Shown: positions 8,546 through 17,842, counted from the first letter of the stretch. The stretch is DNA of 64,000 nucleotides from Bradyrhizobium sp. Arg816 (GCF_029989365.1 NZ_JAPRAQ010000011.1:1-64000), one strand, 5' to 3'. A program made the numbers and translations. The notes: a model not told the origin generated them from the sequence alone.

Positions 8546-9052
8546 GTGACAGCCAGCGCAGCCCGAACTGAGCCCCGCCCCGCCCCACGCAAGCGTGCCG
8601 GCAACGGCGCGGCGCGGCCGAACGACGCGGACGAGATCGGCCTCGACGCCCTGGTCGGGCACGCCGGTTATGCGGTGCGGCGTTTCCAGATCTGGATCTT
8701 TCAGGACTTCATCAAGACGCTCGGCGAGGTCGACATCAAGCCGACGCAGTATTCCGTGCTGACGGTCATCGGCGCCAATCCGGGCCTGTCCCAGATGGCG
8801 GTAGCGAAGCGGCTCGGCATCGAGCGCGCCCGGCTGGTGCATCTGCTCGACAGCCTCGAACAGCGCAAGCTGGTGAAGCGGGTCAAGTCGAAGGCGGACC
8901 GCCGCTCCCACGCGCTGCACCTCACCGCACCGGGGGAGACGGCGCTGGCAAAGTTCAAGCGCCTCGCTGCCGAGCACGAGCGGCATGTCGTGGAGAAGAT
9001 CGGCAAGGAGAACAGGGAGCGCCTGCTCCAGATCCTCGCCGGCTTCACCTGA
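8546..9052 (+). CDS. MarR-family regulator, probable control of hydroxycinnamate activation
   Basis: A 168-residue MarR protein starting at GTG 8546, chosen because AGGAGAG lies 5 bases upstream and because the homologous region begins near residue 30; the frame stays open for 970 bp upstream as antisense of fcs. Core features: YSVLTVIGANPGLSQMAVAK, recognition helix IERARLVHLLDSLEQRKLV, and wing KRVKSKADRRSHALHLTAPG. MarR proteins beside feruloyl/coumaroyl-CoA ligases typically respond to the CoA thioester product, so product-induced derepression of fcs is the likely scheme (inference). Confidence 0.85.
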   Translation: MTASAARTEPRPAPRKRAGNGAARPNDADEIGLDALVGHAGYAVRRFQIWIFQDFIKTLGEVDIKPTQYSVLTVIGANPGLSQMAVAKRLGIERARLVHLLDSLEQRKLVKRVKSKADRRSHALHLTAPGETALAKFKRLAAEHERHVVEKIGKENRERLLQILAGFT

Positions 9053-9175
9053 TCGACGCTGCCTAATATTTACGCAAATGCCCGTATCAGGGCGCTGGCA
9101 CGACCGCCCAACAATTCGAAATATCTTACAAGCCACTGATCCCTCGATAATATCCGAGACCTAACGCCTGCCCGG

Positions 9176-9189
9176 ATTGTGTACACAAT
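9176..9189. promoter_or_regulatory. Perfect palindrome, candidate GntR operator upstream of atzF
   Basis: ATTGTGTACACAAT is a perfect 14-bp palindrome 54 bp before the atzF start. It resembles the TTGTATACAA-type sites of FadR/FCD-type GntR regulators. A related imperfect site is at 19868-19879 ahead of the ABC transporter operon that also encodes a GntR protein. Confidence 0.6.
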
Positions 9190-9242
9190 GGCACATCGCT
9201 TGCTTCAATCCGGGTAAGACCTGTTGCCGGAGTTTTGTCACC

Positions 9243-11048
9243 ATGGGGGCTGAGCAGCCTGAAACGATCGCCGCGATTGTGGCTGCGCATCGCGCGGGCA
9301 CGAGCACGCCTGCGCAGACCGTCGCGCGAACCTATCAGCGCATCCGCGATCACAACGATCCCGCGATCTTCATCAGCCTGCGCGACGAGAAGGACGCGAT
9401 CGCAGAAGCCGAGAAGCTTGCCGCAAGGGATGCCACCAGCCTGCCGCTCTACGGCGTGCCGGTTGCGGTGAAGGACAATATCGACGCGCTGGGATTTCCG
9501 ACCACCGCGGCCTGCCCGGCCTTCTCATATACGCCGATGCATGATTCGACCGCGGTGGAACGCCTGCGTGCGGCCGGCGCGATCATCATCGGCAAGACCA
9601 ATCTCGACCAGTTTGCCACCGGCCTCGTCGGCGTGCGCTCGCCTTACGGCATCCCCAAAAACTCGATCCGCGAGGATCTCATTCCCGGCGGCTCGAGCTC
9701 GGGCTCGGCGGTCGCCGTCGGCGCCGGACTCGTGCCGCTGTCGCTGGGCACGGACACCGCCGGGAGCGGCCGGGTGCCGGCGATGCTCAACAACATCGTC
9801 GGCCTGAAGCCGAGCCTCGGCATGATCTCGAATGCGGGCCTGGTGCCGGCCTGCCGCACGCTCGACTGCATCTCGGTATTCGCTCGGACCGTCGACGACG
9901 CCGCGCTGGCACTCTCCGTGATGGCGGGTCCAGACCAGGCCGACCCATTCTCGCGCGACCGGCCGCTGGGCGCGATCACGCCGTTCCTCGCGAATTTGCG
10001 CCTCGGCGTGCCCCGCAACGGACAGCTGATCTTCTTCGGCGACAGGAAGGCGGAAGCGGCTTACGGCGATGCGCTGAAGCGCTGGACCGCGCTCGGCGCT
10101 GAGCTGGTCGAGTTCGACCTCGAGCCGTTCTACGAGACGGCGCGGCTGCTCTATGAGGGGCCGTGGGTCGCCGAGCGTTATCTCGTGATCAAGGATCTGC
10201 TGGCGTCCGCGCCTGATTCGATTCATCCGGTGACGCGCGAGATCACCGCGGCCGGCGCGCGGCTGACCGCTGCGGACACCTTCTCTGCGCTCTACCGCCT
10301 GCAGGGCCTGCGCAAGATCGCCGAGCGGACGTTTGCCAGCATCGACGCGCTGGTGTTGCCGACGGCGCCGACGGCGTACACGACCGCGCAGGTGCTGGCC
10401 AATCCAATCGAGCTCAACAGCCGGCTCGGCACCTACACCAATTTCGTCAACCTCCTCGATCTCTGCGGCCTCGCGGTCCCGGCGTCGATGCGCGCGGACG
10501 GCATTCCGTTCGGCATCACGCTGCTCGCGCCCGCAGGACGCGATGCGATGCTCGCGAGCATCGGCCGCGTCTTCCATACCGACACCAAGCTGACGGTGGG
10601 CGCCAAGGACGCTACACAAGCACCGCTGGCGCCGCTTGCCGCAAGGAGCAGCGACGAGATTCCGATCGCAGTGGTCGGCGCTCACCTGTCCGGCATGGCG
10701 CTGAACGGCGAATTGAAGGCGCTCAACGGAAAGCTTATCGAAGCGACCAAGACCGCGCCCGACTACAAGCTCTACGCGCTCCAGACCACGCCGCCGAAGC
10801 CCGGCATGCTGCGCGTGGAAGCAGGCAAGGGCGCGGCGATCGAACTGGAGATCTGGTCGCTGTCGTCGTCGGCTTTCGGCAAGTTCGTGAATGCGATTCC
10901 AGCGCCGATGGCAATCGGCACAATCAGGCTTGCGGATGGCCGCAGCGTGAAGGGCTTTCTCGTCGAGCCGGAGGTGCTGGGCGAGGCGCGCGACATCACG
11001 GCGTATGGGGGATGGCGCGCGTATATGAAGGAAGTCGCGGCGATATAG
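9243..11048 (+). CDS. atzF: Allophanate hydrolase, AtzF-type
   Basis: A 601-residue amidase-signature enzyme with the extra C-terminal domain characteristic of allophanate hydrolase, which converts allophanate to CO2 and ammonia. The Ser-cisSer-Lys triad is visible: Lys77 (VAVKDN), Ser151 (PGGSSSG) and nucleophile Ser175 (GTDTAGSG). The C-terminal part (about 470-601; IPIAVVGAHLSGMALNGEL, ending YGGWRAYMKEV) matches the allophanate hydrolase C-domain. The ATG at 9243 was chosen over the earlier TTG-type start because homology begins there. A GntR-like operator lies upstream, and the AtzG/E/H genes lie 0.8 kb beyond on the other strand. No urea carboxylase is present, favouring an allophanate source other than urea. 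Confidence 0.88.
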   Translation: MGAEQPETIAAIVAAHRAGTSTPAQTVARTYQRIRDHNDPAIFISLRDEKDAIAEAEKLAARDATSLPLYGVPVAVKDNIDALGFPTTAACPAFSYTPMHDSTAVERLRAAGAIIIGKTNLDQFATGLVGVRSPYGIPKNSIREDLIPGGSSSGSAVAVGAGLVPLSLGTDTAGSGRVPAMLNNIVGLKPSLGMISNAGLVPACRTLDCISVFARTVDDAALALSVMAGPDQADPFSRDRPLGAITPFLANLRLGVPRNGQLIFFGDRKAEAAYGDALKRWTALGAELVEFDLEPFYETARLLYEGPWVAERYLVIKDLLASAPDSIHPVTREITAAGARLTAADTFSALYRLQGLRKIAERTFASIDALVLPTAPTAYTTAQVLANPIELNSRLGTYTNFVNLLDLCGLAVPASMRADGIPFGITLLAPAGRDAMLASIGRVFHTDTKLTVGAKDATQAPLAPLAARSSDEIPIAVVGAHLSGMALNGELKALNGKLIEATKTAPDYKLYALQTTPPKPGMLRVEAGKGAAIELEIWSLSSSAFGKFVNAIPAPMAIGTIRLADGRSVKGFLVEPEVLGEARDITAYGGWRAYMKEVAAI

Positions 11049-11052
11049 GTCT

Positions 11053-11140
11053 CGTAGGGTGGGCAAAGCGTAGCGTGCCCACCATCACAGCGGTTAGGAA
11101 AGACGTGGGCACGGCGCTTTGCGCCTTTGCCCACCCTACG
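11053..11140. repeat. Palindromic intergenic element, family C, copy 1
   Basis: An 88-bp inverted repeat beginning CGTAGGGTGGGCAAAGCG and ending with its complement CTTTGCCCACCCTACG, with each arm also forming a GTGGGC/GCCCAC hairpin. It fills the 109-bp gap between the convergent atzF and gntR stops. Other copies are at 28015-28104 and 40290-40381. Confidence 0.92.
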
Positions 11141-11157
11141 GTACCGCGTGCGCAGCT

Positions 11158-11880
11158 CTAAACCGACACCGCGTAAATCTCATACTCCCCGCGCACCAGT
11201 TCGATATGGGCGCGCATGGCGGCCGCCGCGCCCTGCTTGTCGCCGCGCATGATGGCGACGACGACGCGGTCGTGCTCGGCTTGCGACTTTGCCAATCGGC
11301 CGAGATTGCGGAACTGGGCGCGGCGGAACGGTTGCACGCGGACGCGGGTCGCCAGCGTGATCTCGGCGATGTAGCCGTTCTGCGATCCCGCATAGATCGC
11401 GTTGTGGAAGCGCTCGTTGACCTCGTGGAAGCGATCGGGATTGCCGGCGTAGCTGAGGACGCGCAGCTCTTCGTGGACGGCTTCGAGACCGTGGCGCTCG
11501 GCAGCGGACATGCGCTCGGCGGCAAGGCCCGCGCACAGCGCCTCGAGCTCAGCCATCGCCTCGAACATGCCCTTGAGACGCTCGACCGAGGGCTGCGCCA
11601 CCACCGCGCCGCGATGGGCGCGCGATTCGACGAGGCCGCTCGCCACCAGCTGGCGCAACGCCTCGCGGACCGGCGTGCGCGAGACGCTGAAGCGCCGCGC
11701 GATGTCGGTTTCATCAAGCGGCGCGCCGGGGGCCAGGGTTCCGCGTACGATCTCGTCGGCGAGTTGAAGCCGCAATTCCTCGGCGCGCGTGATCTTGTGC
11801 ACGCTGGGCTGCGCCCGGTCGACGCGCGGCACCACCGGCTCGGCCGGCAATAATCCCTGCGGAAGATCGTCAAGCGTCAT
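11158..11880 (-). CDS. GntR-family (FCD subfamily) transcriptional regulator
   Basis: A 240-residue regulator with an N-terminal winged helix (LQLADEIVRGTLAPGAPLDE, then FSVSRTPVREALRQLVASGLV at about residues 66-86) and an all-helical FCD ligand domain (EAMAELEALCAGLAAERMS and the metal-site region NERFHNAIYAGS). It is the last gene of the operon, starting 4 bp after the atzH stop. FCD regulators typically sense a small carboxylate made by the pathway they control; likely targets are atzF and the transporter operon, which carry similar operator-like sites. ATG 11878-11880 is used; the frame is open further upstream but overlaps atzH. Confidence 0.88.
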   Translation of the reverse strand: MTLDDLPQGLLPAEPVVPRVDRAQPSVHKITRAEELRLQLADEIVRGTLAPGAPLDETDIARRFSVSRTPVREALRQLVASGLVESRAHRGAVVAQPSVERLKGMFEAMAELEALCAGLAAERMSAAERHGLEAVHEELRVLSYAGNPDRFHEVNERFHNAIYAGSQNGYIAEITLATRVRVQPFRRAQFRNLGRLAKSQAEHDRVVVAIMRGDKQGAAAAMRAHIELVRGEYEIYAVSV

Positions 11881-11884
11881 ACGA

Positions 11885-12277
11885 TCAGGTCTCTTTCGAC
11901 TCGTCGATGATGCTGACATGGGCGGCGACGACGCGCCAGCCCTCCGGGAAGCGAATCCAGGTCTGCATCTGCCGGCCGACCTTGCCGGGAGCCGTGTCGC
12001 GATAGAACAGGGTGGAGGCCACGGCCGTGTCGCGGCCATAGCTGGTGATCACGGTTTTCGCGGTGCGGCGGTTGAGGCCCACCGGCGAGCGCCCGGCGCG
12101 GAAGCCGGAGATCGCCTCATAGCCGTAGAGGTTCTCGCCGATGCCGTAGCGCAGCGTGCGGGGATCGTTGCGGAAGAGCTCGCCGAGCACGGCGACGTCG
12201 TTGGTGATCAGCGCCTGCTCATAGCGCTCGAACGCGGCCTTCACTTCCGCGATCACCTCGGGGAGATCGATCTCCAT
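11885..12277 (-). CDS. atzH: AtzH-like DUF3225 / NTF2-fold protein
   Basis: A 130-residue protein with the SnoaL/NTF2-like fold of DUF3225. Typical segments: FRNDPRTLRYGIGENLYGYEAISGFR, and the C-terminal sheet QTWIRFPEGWRVVAAHVS. The characterised member AtzH acts as an amidohydrolase on 1,3-dicarboxyurea, giving allophanate and preventing a dead end in cyanurate catabolism (established knowledge). Its position directly after atzE and 4 bp before gntR, with atzG also present, makes the AtzH assignment likely. A GAGAGGA site precedes the ATG. Alternatively it is a generic DUF3225 protein of unknown activity. Confidence 0.75.
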   Translation of the reverse strand: MEIDLPEVIAEVKAAFERYEQALITNDVAVLGELFRNDPRTLRYGIGENLYGYEAISGFRAGRSPVGLNRRTAKTVITSYGRDTAVASTLFYRDTAPGKVGRQMQTWIRFPEGWRVVAAHVSIIDESKET

Positions 12278-12301
12278 CTTAAATTCCTCTCAAGTCCCCT
12301 T

Positions 12302-13696
12302 TTATAGTCCCCTTGGCGACGGCGCGGATACCACGCCCATCTTCTCCAATGCGTACGCGACGCGCAGCGCGATGTCCTCGCGCCAGGGCGCGGCGATGAT
12401 CTGCACGCCGATCGGCAACGGCTCGAGCGGCACCGGCACGGCGACCACCGGCAATCCGATGAACGAGATCGGCTGGGTGTGGATGCCGATATTGGCGCGA
12501 ACCGGCAACTCGACGCCGTCGAGTGTGAAATTCACCTGGCCAAGCTTCGGCGCGGTACAAGGCGTGGCCGGTGCAATCAGCACGTCGACGGATTTGAAGA
12601 TCTCGGCAAGCTGCACGCGATACCAGCGGCGGAATTTCTGCGCGCGGTCGACCAAGGGCGCGGGCACCATCGCGCCGGCAATCAGCCGGTCACGCACGGC
12701 GGGATCGAAATCGTTCGGGCGCTTGCGCAGGCGATCGAGATGCAGCGAGGCGCCTTCGGTGGTGGTGATGACATAGGCCGCCGCGCGGGCGCGCGAGGCT
12801 TCGGGCACGTCAACGATCTTCGTCGCGCCGAGTGCCTTGGCGACGCGGCTGACGGCTTCGACGGCCTCGGGAAACAGGTTCTTCTGAAAGTGCCCGCCGG
12901 CAATCGCGATGCGCAGGTCCGACACCGGATTGGCGAGCAGCGGCAGCGTCGGCTCCAGGCCACGCGTGGTGCAGGCGGCATCATCCGCATCCCCCCCCTG
13001 CATCACGTCATAGGCGAGCGCGAGATCGGTCGCCGAGCGCGCGAACGGGCCGAGATGATCGAGGCTCGCGACGAACGGGAACGAGCGCGCGCGCGACAGC
13101 CGGCCATAGGTCGGCTTCAAGCCAAAGATGCCGCAGAAGGAGGACGGCACGCGGATCGAACCATTGGTGTCCGAGCCGAGCGCGATCGGCACCAGCGCGC
13201 CGCCGACGGCGCTCCCCGAACCACCAGACGAGCCGCCGGTCATCCGGGTCGTGTCATGCGGATTGCGCGAGGGACCGTCATGGACGTTCTCGCCGGTGAA
13301 GTCGTAAGCGTATTCGCCCATGTTGAGCGCGCCGACGAGCACGGCGCCGGCGGCCTCCATCCGCTCGATCAGCGTAGCGTCGCGCTTGGCAGGCGCGAGG
13401 TCACGATTGATCTTCGAGCCGGCCCGCGTCGGAAGCCCCGCGACGTCGAACAGGTTCTTCACCGCGAAAGGAACACCGGCGAGCGGGCCGATCTCCTTGC
13501 CGGCAGCAATGTCGGCATCAACAGCGCGCGCCTTCGCACGGGCGCGCTCGGCGGTGACGTCGGTAAAGGAGTTGAGGACGCCATCGTGCTGCTTGATACG
13601 CGCAAGAGCTGCTTCGGTGGCATCGAGTGCCGACATCTTGCCGCCGGCCACAGCCTTGGCGATGTCCGCAGCCGTCATCTCTGGCTTGGTGGTCAT
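12302..13696 (-). CDS. atzE: AtzE-type amidase (1-carboxybiuret hydrolase)
   Basis: A 464-residue amidase-signature enzyme. Catalytic residues: Lys80 (FAVKN), Ser156 (TGGSSGG) and nucleophile Ser180 (GSDTNGS). The motif NMGEYAYDFTGEN is typical of the AtzE branch. AtzE needs the small AtzG subunit, encoded directly upstream with only 7 bp between the genes, just as the related GatA needs GatC. The known reaction is deamination of 1-carboxybiuret to 1,3-dicarboxyurea. The ATG at 13694-13696 is preferred; upstream in-frame codons overlap atzG. No cyanuric acid hydrolase (AtzD) gene is in view, so the actual physiological substrate source is open. Confidence 0.82.
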   Translation of the reverse strand: MTTKPEMTAADIAKAVAGGKMSALDATEAALARIKQHDGVLNSFTDVTAERARAKARAVDADIAAGKEIGPLAGVPFAVKNLFDVAGLPTRAGSKINRDLAPAKRDATLIERMEAAGAVLVGALNMGEYAYDFTGENVHDGPSRNPHDTTRMTGGSSGGSGSAVGGALVPIALGSDTNGSIRVPSSFCGIFGLKPTYGRLSRARSFPFVASLDHLGPFARSATDLALAYDVMQGGDADDAACTTRGLEPTLPLLANPVSDLRIAIAGGHFQKNLFPEAVEAVSRVAKALGATKIVDVPEASRARAAAYVITTTEGASLHLDRLRKRPNDFDPAVRDRLIAGAMVPAPLVDRAQKFRRWYRVQLAEIFKSVDVLIAPATPCTAPKLGQVNFTLDGVELPVRANIGIHTQPISFIGLPVVAVPVPLEPLPIGVQIIAAPWREDIALRVAYALEKMGVVSAPSPRGL

Positions 13697-13703
13697 GGCG
13701 GGA

Positions 13704-13883
13704 TCAGACCGTGAAGATCGGCGCCGGCTCGGTCTCGTCCGGCAGCGCGAATTCGTCGACCAGTCGGCCAAGCCGGAGCGAGACTTCGAGATTGGCGCGC
13801 ACCGCCGGCCTCCAGGCCTCCTCGACCGGCAGCGCCAGCGCTTTCGATACGGCGTCGATATAGTTGTCCAGCGGTTCGGCCAT
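13704..13883 (-). CDS. atzG: AtzG-like DUF4089 small subunit
   Basis: A 59-residue protein (MAEPLDNYIDAVSKALALPV at the start, ending with an acidic EFALPDETEPAPIF tail). It matches DUF4089, now known as AtzG, a GatC-like partner that wraps around the AtzE amidase and is needed for its stability. The ATG at 13881-13883 follows GGGAG at a 4-base spacing. The gene is immediately upstream of atzE, which by itself is strong support for the identification. Confidence 0.82.
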   Translation of the reverse strand: MAEPLDNYIDAVSKALALPVEEAWRPAVRANLEVSLRLGRLVDEFALPDETEPAPIFTV

Positions 13884-13902
13884 CACGCTCCCAAACAATC
13901 TC

Positions 13903-15624
13903 TCAGTGTACCTGCAACGGCGGATGCGGGATCGCCGTCAGCAGCTCCTTGGTGTAGTCGTCCTGCGGATCGCTGAGGACTTTTTCGGAAGAGCCCTCTT
14001 CGACGATTCGACCTGTCCGCATGACAATGACACGATCGCACAACAAGCGCACTACGTTCAAATCATGCGAGACGAACAGATAACTCATACCTAAGCGCGC
14101 TTTCAGGTCCTGAAGCAGATTGAGGACCACGGCCTGGACCGAGACGTCCAGCGCCGCGGTCGGCTCGTCCAGGATGACGAGTTTTGGACGCAGCGCGATG
14201 GCGCGCGCAATGCCGACGCGGGCCTTCTGGCCGCCGGAAAGCTGGTGCGGAAACCGATCCAGCAGATTGTGCGGCAGCCCGACCATGGTCGCGAGTTCCT
14301 CGCAGCGCGTGCGCAGCGCATCGCGGCCCCTGATGTCGCCGAGCTGCATGATGGGGTCGGCGATGGCGCGGGCGGCGGTAAAGCGCGGGTTGAGGCTGTC
14401 GGTCGGGTCCTGGAACACCATCTGGATGCGGCTGCGTTGCGGCAGCCGGGCGAAGGAGGCAGGCGCGATGGCGCCGATGTCCTCGCCGTCGAACTGGATC
14501 AGGCCGGAGGTCTGGTCCAGTAGGCGCATCACCATCATCGACGTCGTCGATTTGCCGCAACCGGATTCGCCGACCAGGCCGACGCTCTCGCCATGGCCGA
14601 TGGAGAGGCTGATGCCGTCGACCGCGCGGAACACGTCGGGCTCGACTGGCGGCTTGCGGCCGAACAGTTTGCCGAGCGTGGCGGTGGCACCCTGACGAGG
14701 ATATTCCTTGACCAGCTTTTCGACGAGGAGGAGGGGCTTCTGGCTCTCTGCGGCGGCGGCCGGGGCCGGCTCCGCGGGGGCGGCGGGTTCCGCGCCCTCC
14801 TCCTCCGGCAGCAGATCGCGCAAGCTCACACCAAGCCGCGGCGTCGCGCGCATCAGCTTCTTGGTGTAGGGGTGCTGCGGGTTGGCGAAGATGTCGGCGG
14901 CCTTGGCGGTCTCGACGACGCGACCCTTCTCCATCACGACGACGCGGTCACAATAGGCGGCCGCAAGGCCGAGGTCGTGCGTGATCAGGATGGTCGACAT
15001 CGCCTTGCGTTTTGTCAGCTCGACGATCAGGTCCATCACCGCCTTCTGGGTGGTGACGTCGAGGCCGGTGGTCGGCTCGTCCGCGATCAGGAGCTGCGGA
15101 TTGCAGGCGAGCGCGAGCGCGATGACGACGCGCTGGCACATGCCGCCTGACAGCTCGAACGGATAGGCGTGGTAGCGCTCGCGCGGGCGGGCGATCTTGA
15201 CCTGCTCCAGCGCCTCGATCGCCTTTTCTCCGTGGTCCGAGACCGTGGCCTGCTGCACGTGGGTGCGCAGCACGTCCTCGATCTGGTCACCCACTTTCCG
15301 GATCGGGTTCAGGGCCGCGCGCGGGTTCTGGAAGATCATCGAGACTTCGCGGCCGCGCAGATCGCGCATCTGGTCTTCGGTGGCCGCCCTGACGTCGATG
15401 CCGGAGAACATCACCGAGCCCTCGGCGATCCGCCCCGCCCGATCGAGGATGCGCATCACCGCATAGGACGTCACCGACTTGCCGGAGCCGGACTCGCCGA
15501 CGATGGCGAGCGTCTCGCCCTTGGCGACGGAGATGTTGACGTGCTGGACGGCTTTGACGATGCCGCGGCGGGTGGTGAATTCGACCGTGAGATCCCTGAC
15601 GTCGAGCAGGGGCTGGGCGGTCAT
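13903..15624 (-). CDS. Fused double ATPase of a peptide/nickel-type ABC transporter (DppD-DppF)
   Basis: A 573-residue protein carrying two complete ATP-binding domains in one chain. First domain: Walker A GESGSGKS, signature LSGGMCQRV, Walker B LLIADEPTTGLD. Second domain: GESGCGKS, LSGGQKARV, LVILDEPTAALD. The C-terminal oligopeptide-type region after the first domain is also present, and an Ala/Pro/Glu-rich linker (about 275-300) joins the halves. It energises the two permeases encoded upstream. The start ATG at 15622-15624 has a GGGAGG site; the ORF is open 14 codons further. Fused ATPases are common in rhizobial Opp/Dpp systems. Confidence 0.9.
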   Translation of the reverse strand: MTAQPLLDVRDLTVEFTTRRGIVKAVQHVNISVAKGETLAIVGESGSGKSVTSYAVMRILDRAGRIAEGSVMFSGIDVRAATEDQMRDLRGREVSMIFQNPRAALNPIRKVGDQIEDVLRTHVQQATVSDHGEKAIEALEQVKIARPRERYHAYPFELSGGMCQRVVIALALACNPQLLIADEPTTGLDVTTQKAVMDLIVELTKRKAMSTILITHDLGLAAAYCDRVVVMEKGRVVETAKAADIFANPQHPYTKKLMRATPRLGVSLRDLLPEEEGAEPAAPAEPAPAAAAESQKPLLLVEKLVKEYPRQGATATLGKLFGRKPPVEPDVFRAVDGISLSIGHGESVGLVGESGCGKSTTSMMVMRLLDQTSGLIQFDGEDIGAIAPASFARLPQRSRIQMVFQDPTDSLNPRFTAARAIADPIMQLGDIRGRDALRTRCEELATMVGLPHNLLDRFPHQLSGGQKARVGIARAIALRPKLVILDEPTAALDVSVQAVVLNLLQDLKARLGMSYLFVSHDLNVVRLLCDRVIVMRTGRIVEEGSSEKVLSDPQDDYTKELLTAIPHPPLQVH

Positions 15625-15737
15625 GAGGGCCTCCCGATCAAAAAAGTAGAAAACAACCCCATGCACAGTAGAGATGTGCTTGATTCAACTAAGAAACTTT
15701 TTGGAGAATTTTGGCGTGAGGCGGACCCGGCCCTCTC

Positions 15738-15900
15738 ATTCCCTCCCCCCTTGCGGGGGAGGGGCAGGGAGAGGGGTAGCCACGAACTCAGATCTCGCTT
15801 GGGGCTACCCCTCTCCCATAGCCGAAGCTTCGCTTCGGCGTTGACTAAGAGGACGGCCGCCGAAGGCGGCCTGTGCCTCCCCCGCAAGGGGGGAGGGAGC
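15738..15900. repeat. Palindromic intergenic element, family B, copy 1, inside the ABC operon
   Basis: Outer arms CCCTCCCCCCTTGCGGG and its complement, inner stem GGGAGAGGGGTA/TACCCCTCTCCC. The loop contains CCACGAACTCAGATCTC, and two extra palindromes, CCGAAGCTTCGCTTCGG and GGCCGCCGAAGGCGGCC, are inserted on the right side. It separates dppC from the ATPase gene in the 301-bp gap 15625-15925; nothing else gene-like is in that gap. Confidence 0.9.
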
Positions 15901-15925
15901 GCAGCTGCGAGCTTGGAAACAGCCA

Positions 15926-16825
15926 TCACGTCCTCCGCTGCGGGTCGACGATGTCGCGGAGGCCGTCGCCGAGGAGGTTGAAGCAGAACACGGCGATCAT
16001 CAGCGCAAGGCCCGGGAACAGCGCGATCCACCATTCCCCTGACACCATGAAGCCCGCGCCTTCGGCAACCATGATGCCCCACTCGGCTGTCGGCGGACGG
16101 ACGCCGAGGCCGATGAAGGACAGGCCGGCGGCATTGAGGATGGCGTAGCCCATGGTCAGCGACATCTGCACGATCATGATCGGCATGATGTTCGGCAAGA
16201 TGTGCACCAGCAGGATGCGGAGTTCGCCGTTACCGGACAGGCGTGCGGCCTGCACGAAGCCGGCATTGCGGCGGACGTTGGCTTCGGCGCGGGCGACGCG
16301 GGCGTAGAGCGGGAAGTTCACGATGGCCGTGGCCAGGATGATGTTCTGCACGGTGTTGCCGAGCGCGGCGACGATGCCCATCGCCAGCACGAACAGCGGA
16401 AACGCCATGATGGTGTCCGCGATGCGGCCGACAATGCGATCGGTCCATCCGCCGAAATAGCCCGCTGCGATGCCGGCAAGGCCGCCCATCAGGAACACCA
16501 GCACCACGGAGGCGATCGCGATGAACGTATCGAGCCGCGTCGCAACCACGACGCGGCTGAAAATGTCGCGGCCCAATTGATCGGTGCCGAACCAATGCGC
16601 GGCCGAGGGCGGCTTCAGTGCAGCGGCCGTGTCGGAGGCCAGCGGATCATACGGCACCACATAGGGACCGAAGATCGCGGCAATCAGGATCACGATCAGC
16701 AGCGCAAAGGCAAAGCCGGTGACCTTGTTCTCGCTGAGAACGTAGCGGGTCTGTTCGAGGATCGCAGTGAGGCCCGACGTTCGCGCGGGGCCGACAGGTT
16801 CAACAGCAGGCGCAACCGAACTCAT
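15926..16825 (-). CDS. Peptide/nickel-type ABC transporter permease (DppC-like)
   Basis: A 299-residue inner-membrane permease with the OppC N-terminal segment, about six membrane helices and the typical AHWFGTDQLGRDIFSRV and EANVRRNAGFVQAARLSG (EAA loop region) motifs. It partners the DppB-like permease whose stop codon lies only 3 bp upstream of this start, so the two are translationally coupled. Part of the binding protein-DppB-DppC-ATPase-AtzGEH-GntR operon; the substrate is probably a carbamoylated nitrogen compound or a short amide, inferred from the enzymes. Confidence 0.92.
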   Translation of the reverse strand: MSSVAPAVEPVGPARTSGLTAILEQTRYVLSENKVTGFAFALLIVILIAAIFGPYVVPYDPLASDTAAALKPPSAAHWFGTDQLGRDIFSRVVVATRLDTFIAIASVVLVFLMGGLAGIAAGYFGGWTDRIVGRIADTIMAFPLFVLAMGIVAALGNTVQNIILATAIVNFPLYARVARAEANVRRNAGFVQAARLSGNGELRILLVHILPNIMPIMIVQMSLTMGYAILNAAGLSFIGLGVRPPTAEWGIMVAEGAGFMVSGEWWIALFPGLALMIAVFCFNLLGDGLRDIVDPQRRT

Positions 16826-16828
16826 GAT

Positions 16829-17842
16829 TTAGCCCTCCAACCTGACACGCGGATCGATCACGCCATAGAGAATGTCGATCACGAGATTGAGCAGCACGTA
16901 CATGACCGCCATGGTCAGCACGAAACCCTGCACCGGCGCGAAGTCGGACGAGATCAGCGCTTCCACCGCGTAGGAGCCGATGCCGGGCCAGGCGAACACT
17001 TTCTCCACCAGCACGTTGGCCCCTAACAGGAACGAGAACACCATGCTGAGCGTGGTGATCACGGGCAGCATCGCGTTGCGGAACGCGTAGGTGATGATGA
17101 CGGTCGCCGGCGACAGACCACTGGCGCGGGCCGTCCGCACGAACTCCGACGACAACACCGCCAGCATCGAGGCGCGCGTCATGCGCGCGATCGGCGCCAG
17201 CGAGAAGATCGCGAGCGTCGTCGCCGGCAGAATCAGCTGGCTCAGCGCGGAGCGGAACGCCTCGAAGTCGCGCGCGATCAGCGTGTCGATCAGGTAGAAG
17301 CCGGTCACCGTCGGCGGCGCGCTGGTGAACACATCGAGGCGACCGAGCGGCGCGGGTGACCAGCCGAGCCTGAAATAGAAGATATAGACCAGCACGAGGC
17401 CGGTGAAGAACACCGGCAGAGAGACGCCGGCCGTCGTCGTGACACGGCAGAGATGGTCGACCCATGATCCCGGCCGCGTCGCCGCCAGCACGCCGAGCGG
17501 AATGGCGATGACGACCGAGACGATGAGGCCGAGCAAGGTCAGCTCTGCGGAGGCCGGCAGGCGGTTGCGGATCTCGGCCGCCACCGGCTGTCCCGTGGTG
17601 AGCGAGTTGCCGAAATCGCCATGGGCAAGGTCGTTGGTGTAGCGGAAGAACTGCTCGATCAGCGGCCTGTCGAGGCCGAGCTTCTTGCGGATCTGCTCGA
17701 CAGCTTCCTTGGTTGCCGCGGGCCCTGCGAAGTAGGCGGCGGGATCGCCCGGCAGCGCGCGCGTCAGCAGGAAGGTGACGATGACGACCCCGATCAGCGA
17801 GGGAATCGCGAACATCAGGCGCTTGCCGATCATGGTCAGCAT
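16829..17842 (-). CDS. Peptide/nickel-type ABC transporter permease (DppB-like)
   Basis: A 337-residue permease with the DppB/OppB layout: N-terminal helix, periplasmic region with the family sequence ALPGDPAAYFAGP, and the EAA loop EFVRTARASGLSPATVI near residue 215. It precedes dppC by 3 bp. A family B palindromic element lies between it and the binding-protein gene, which may lower permease expression relative to the binding protein. Confidence 0.92.
   Translation of the reverse strand: MLTMIGKRLMFAIPSLIGVVIVTFLLTRALPGDPAAYFAGPAATKEAVEQIRKKLGLDRPLIEQFFRYTNDLAHGDFGNSLTTGQPVAAEIRNRLPASAELTLLGLIVSVVIAIPLGVLAATRPGSWVDHLCRVTTTAGVSLPVFFTGLVLVYIFYFRLGWSPAPLGRLDVFTSAPPTVTGFYLIDTLIARDFEAFRSALSQLILPATTLAIFSLAPIARMTRASMLAVLSSEFVRTARASGLSPATVIITYAFRNAMLPVITTLSMVFSFLLGANVLVEKVFAWPGIGSYAVEALISSDFAPVQGFVLTMAVMYVLLNLVIDILYGVIDPRVRLEG

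Noticed and set aside
12479..13714. Forward frame of 411 codons opposite the AtzE gene
   Set aside because: Antisense of an amidase with the complete Ser-Ser-Lys triad.
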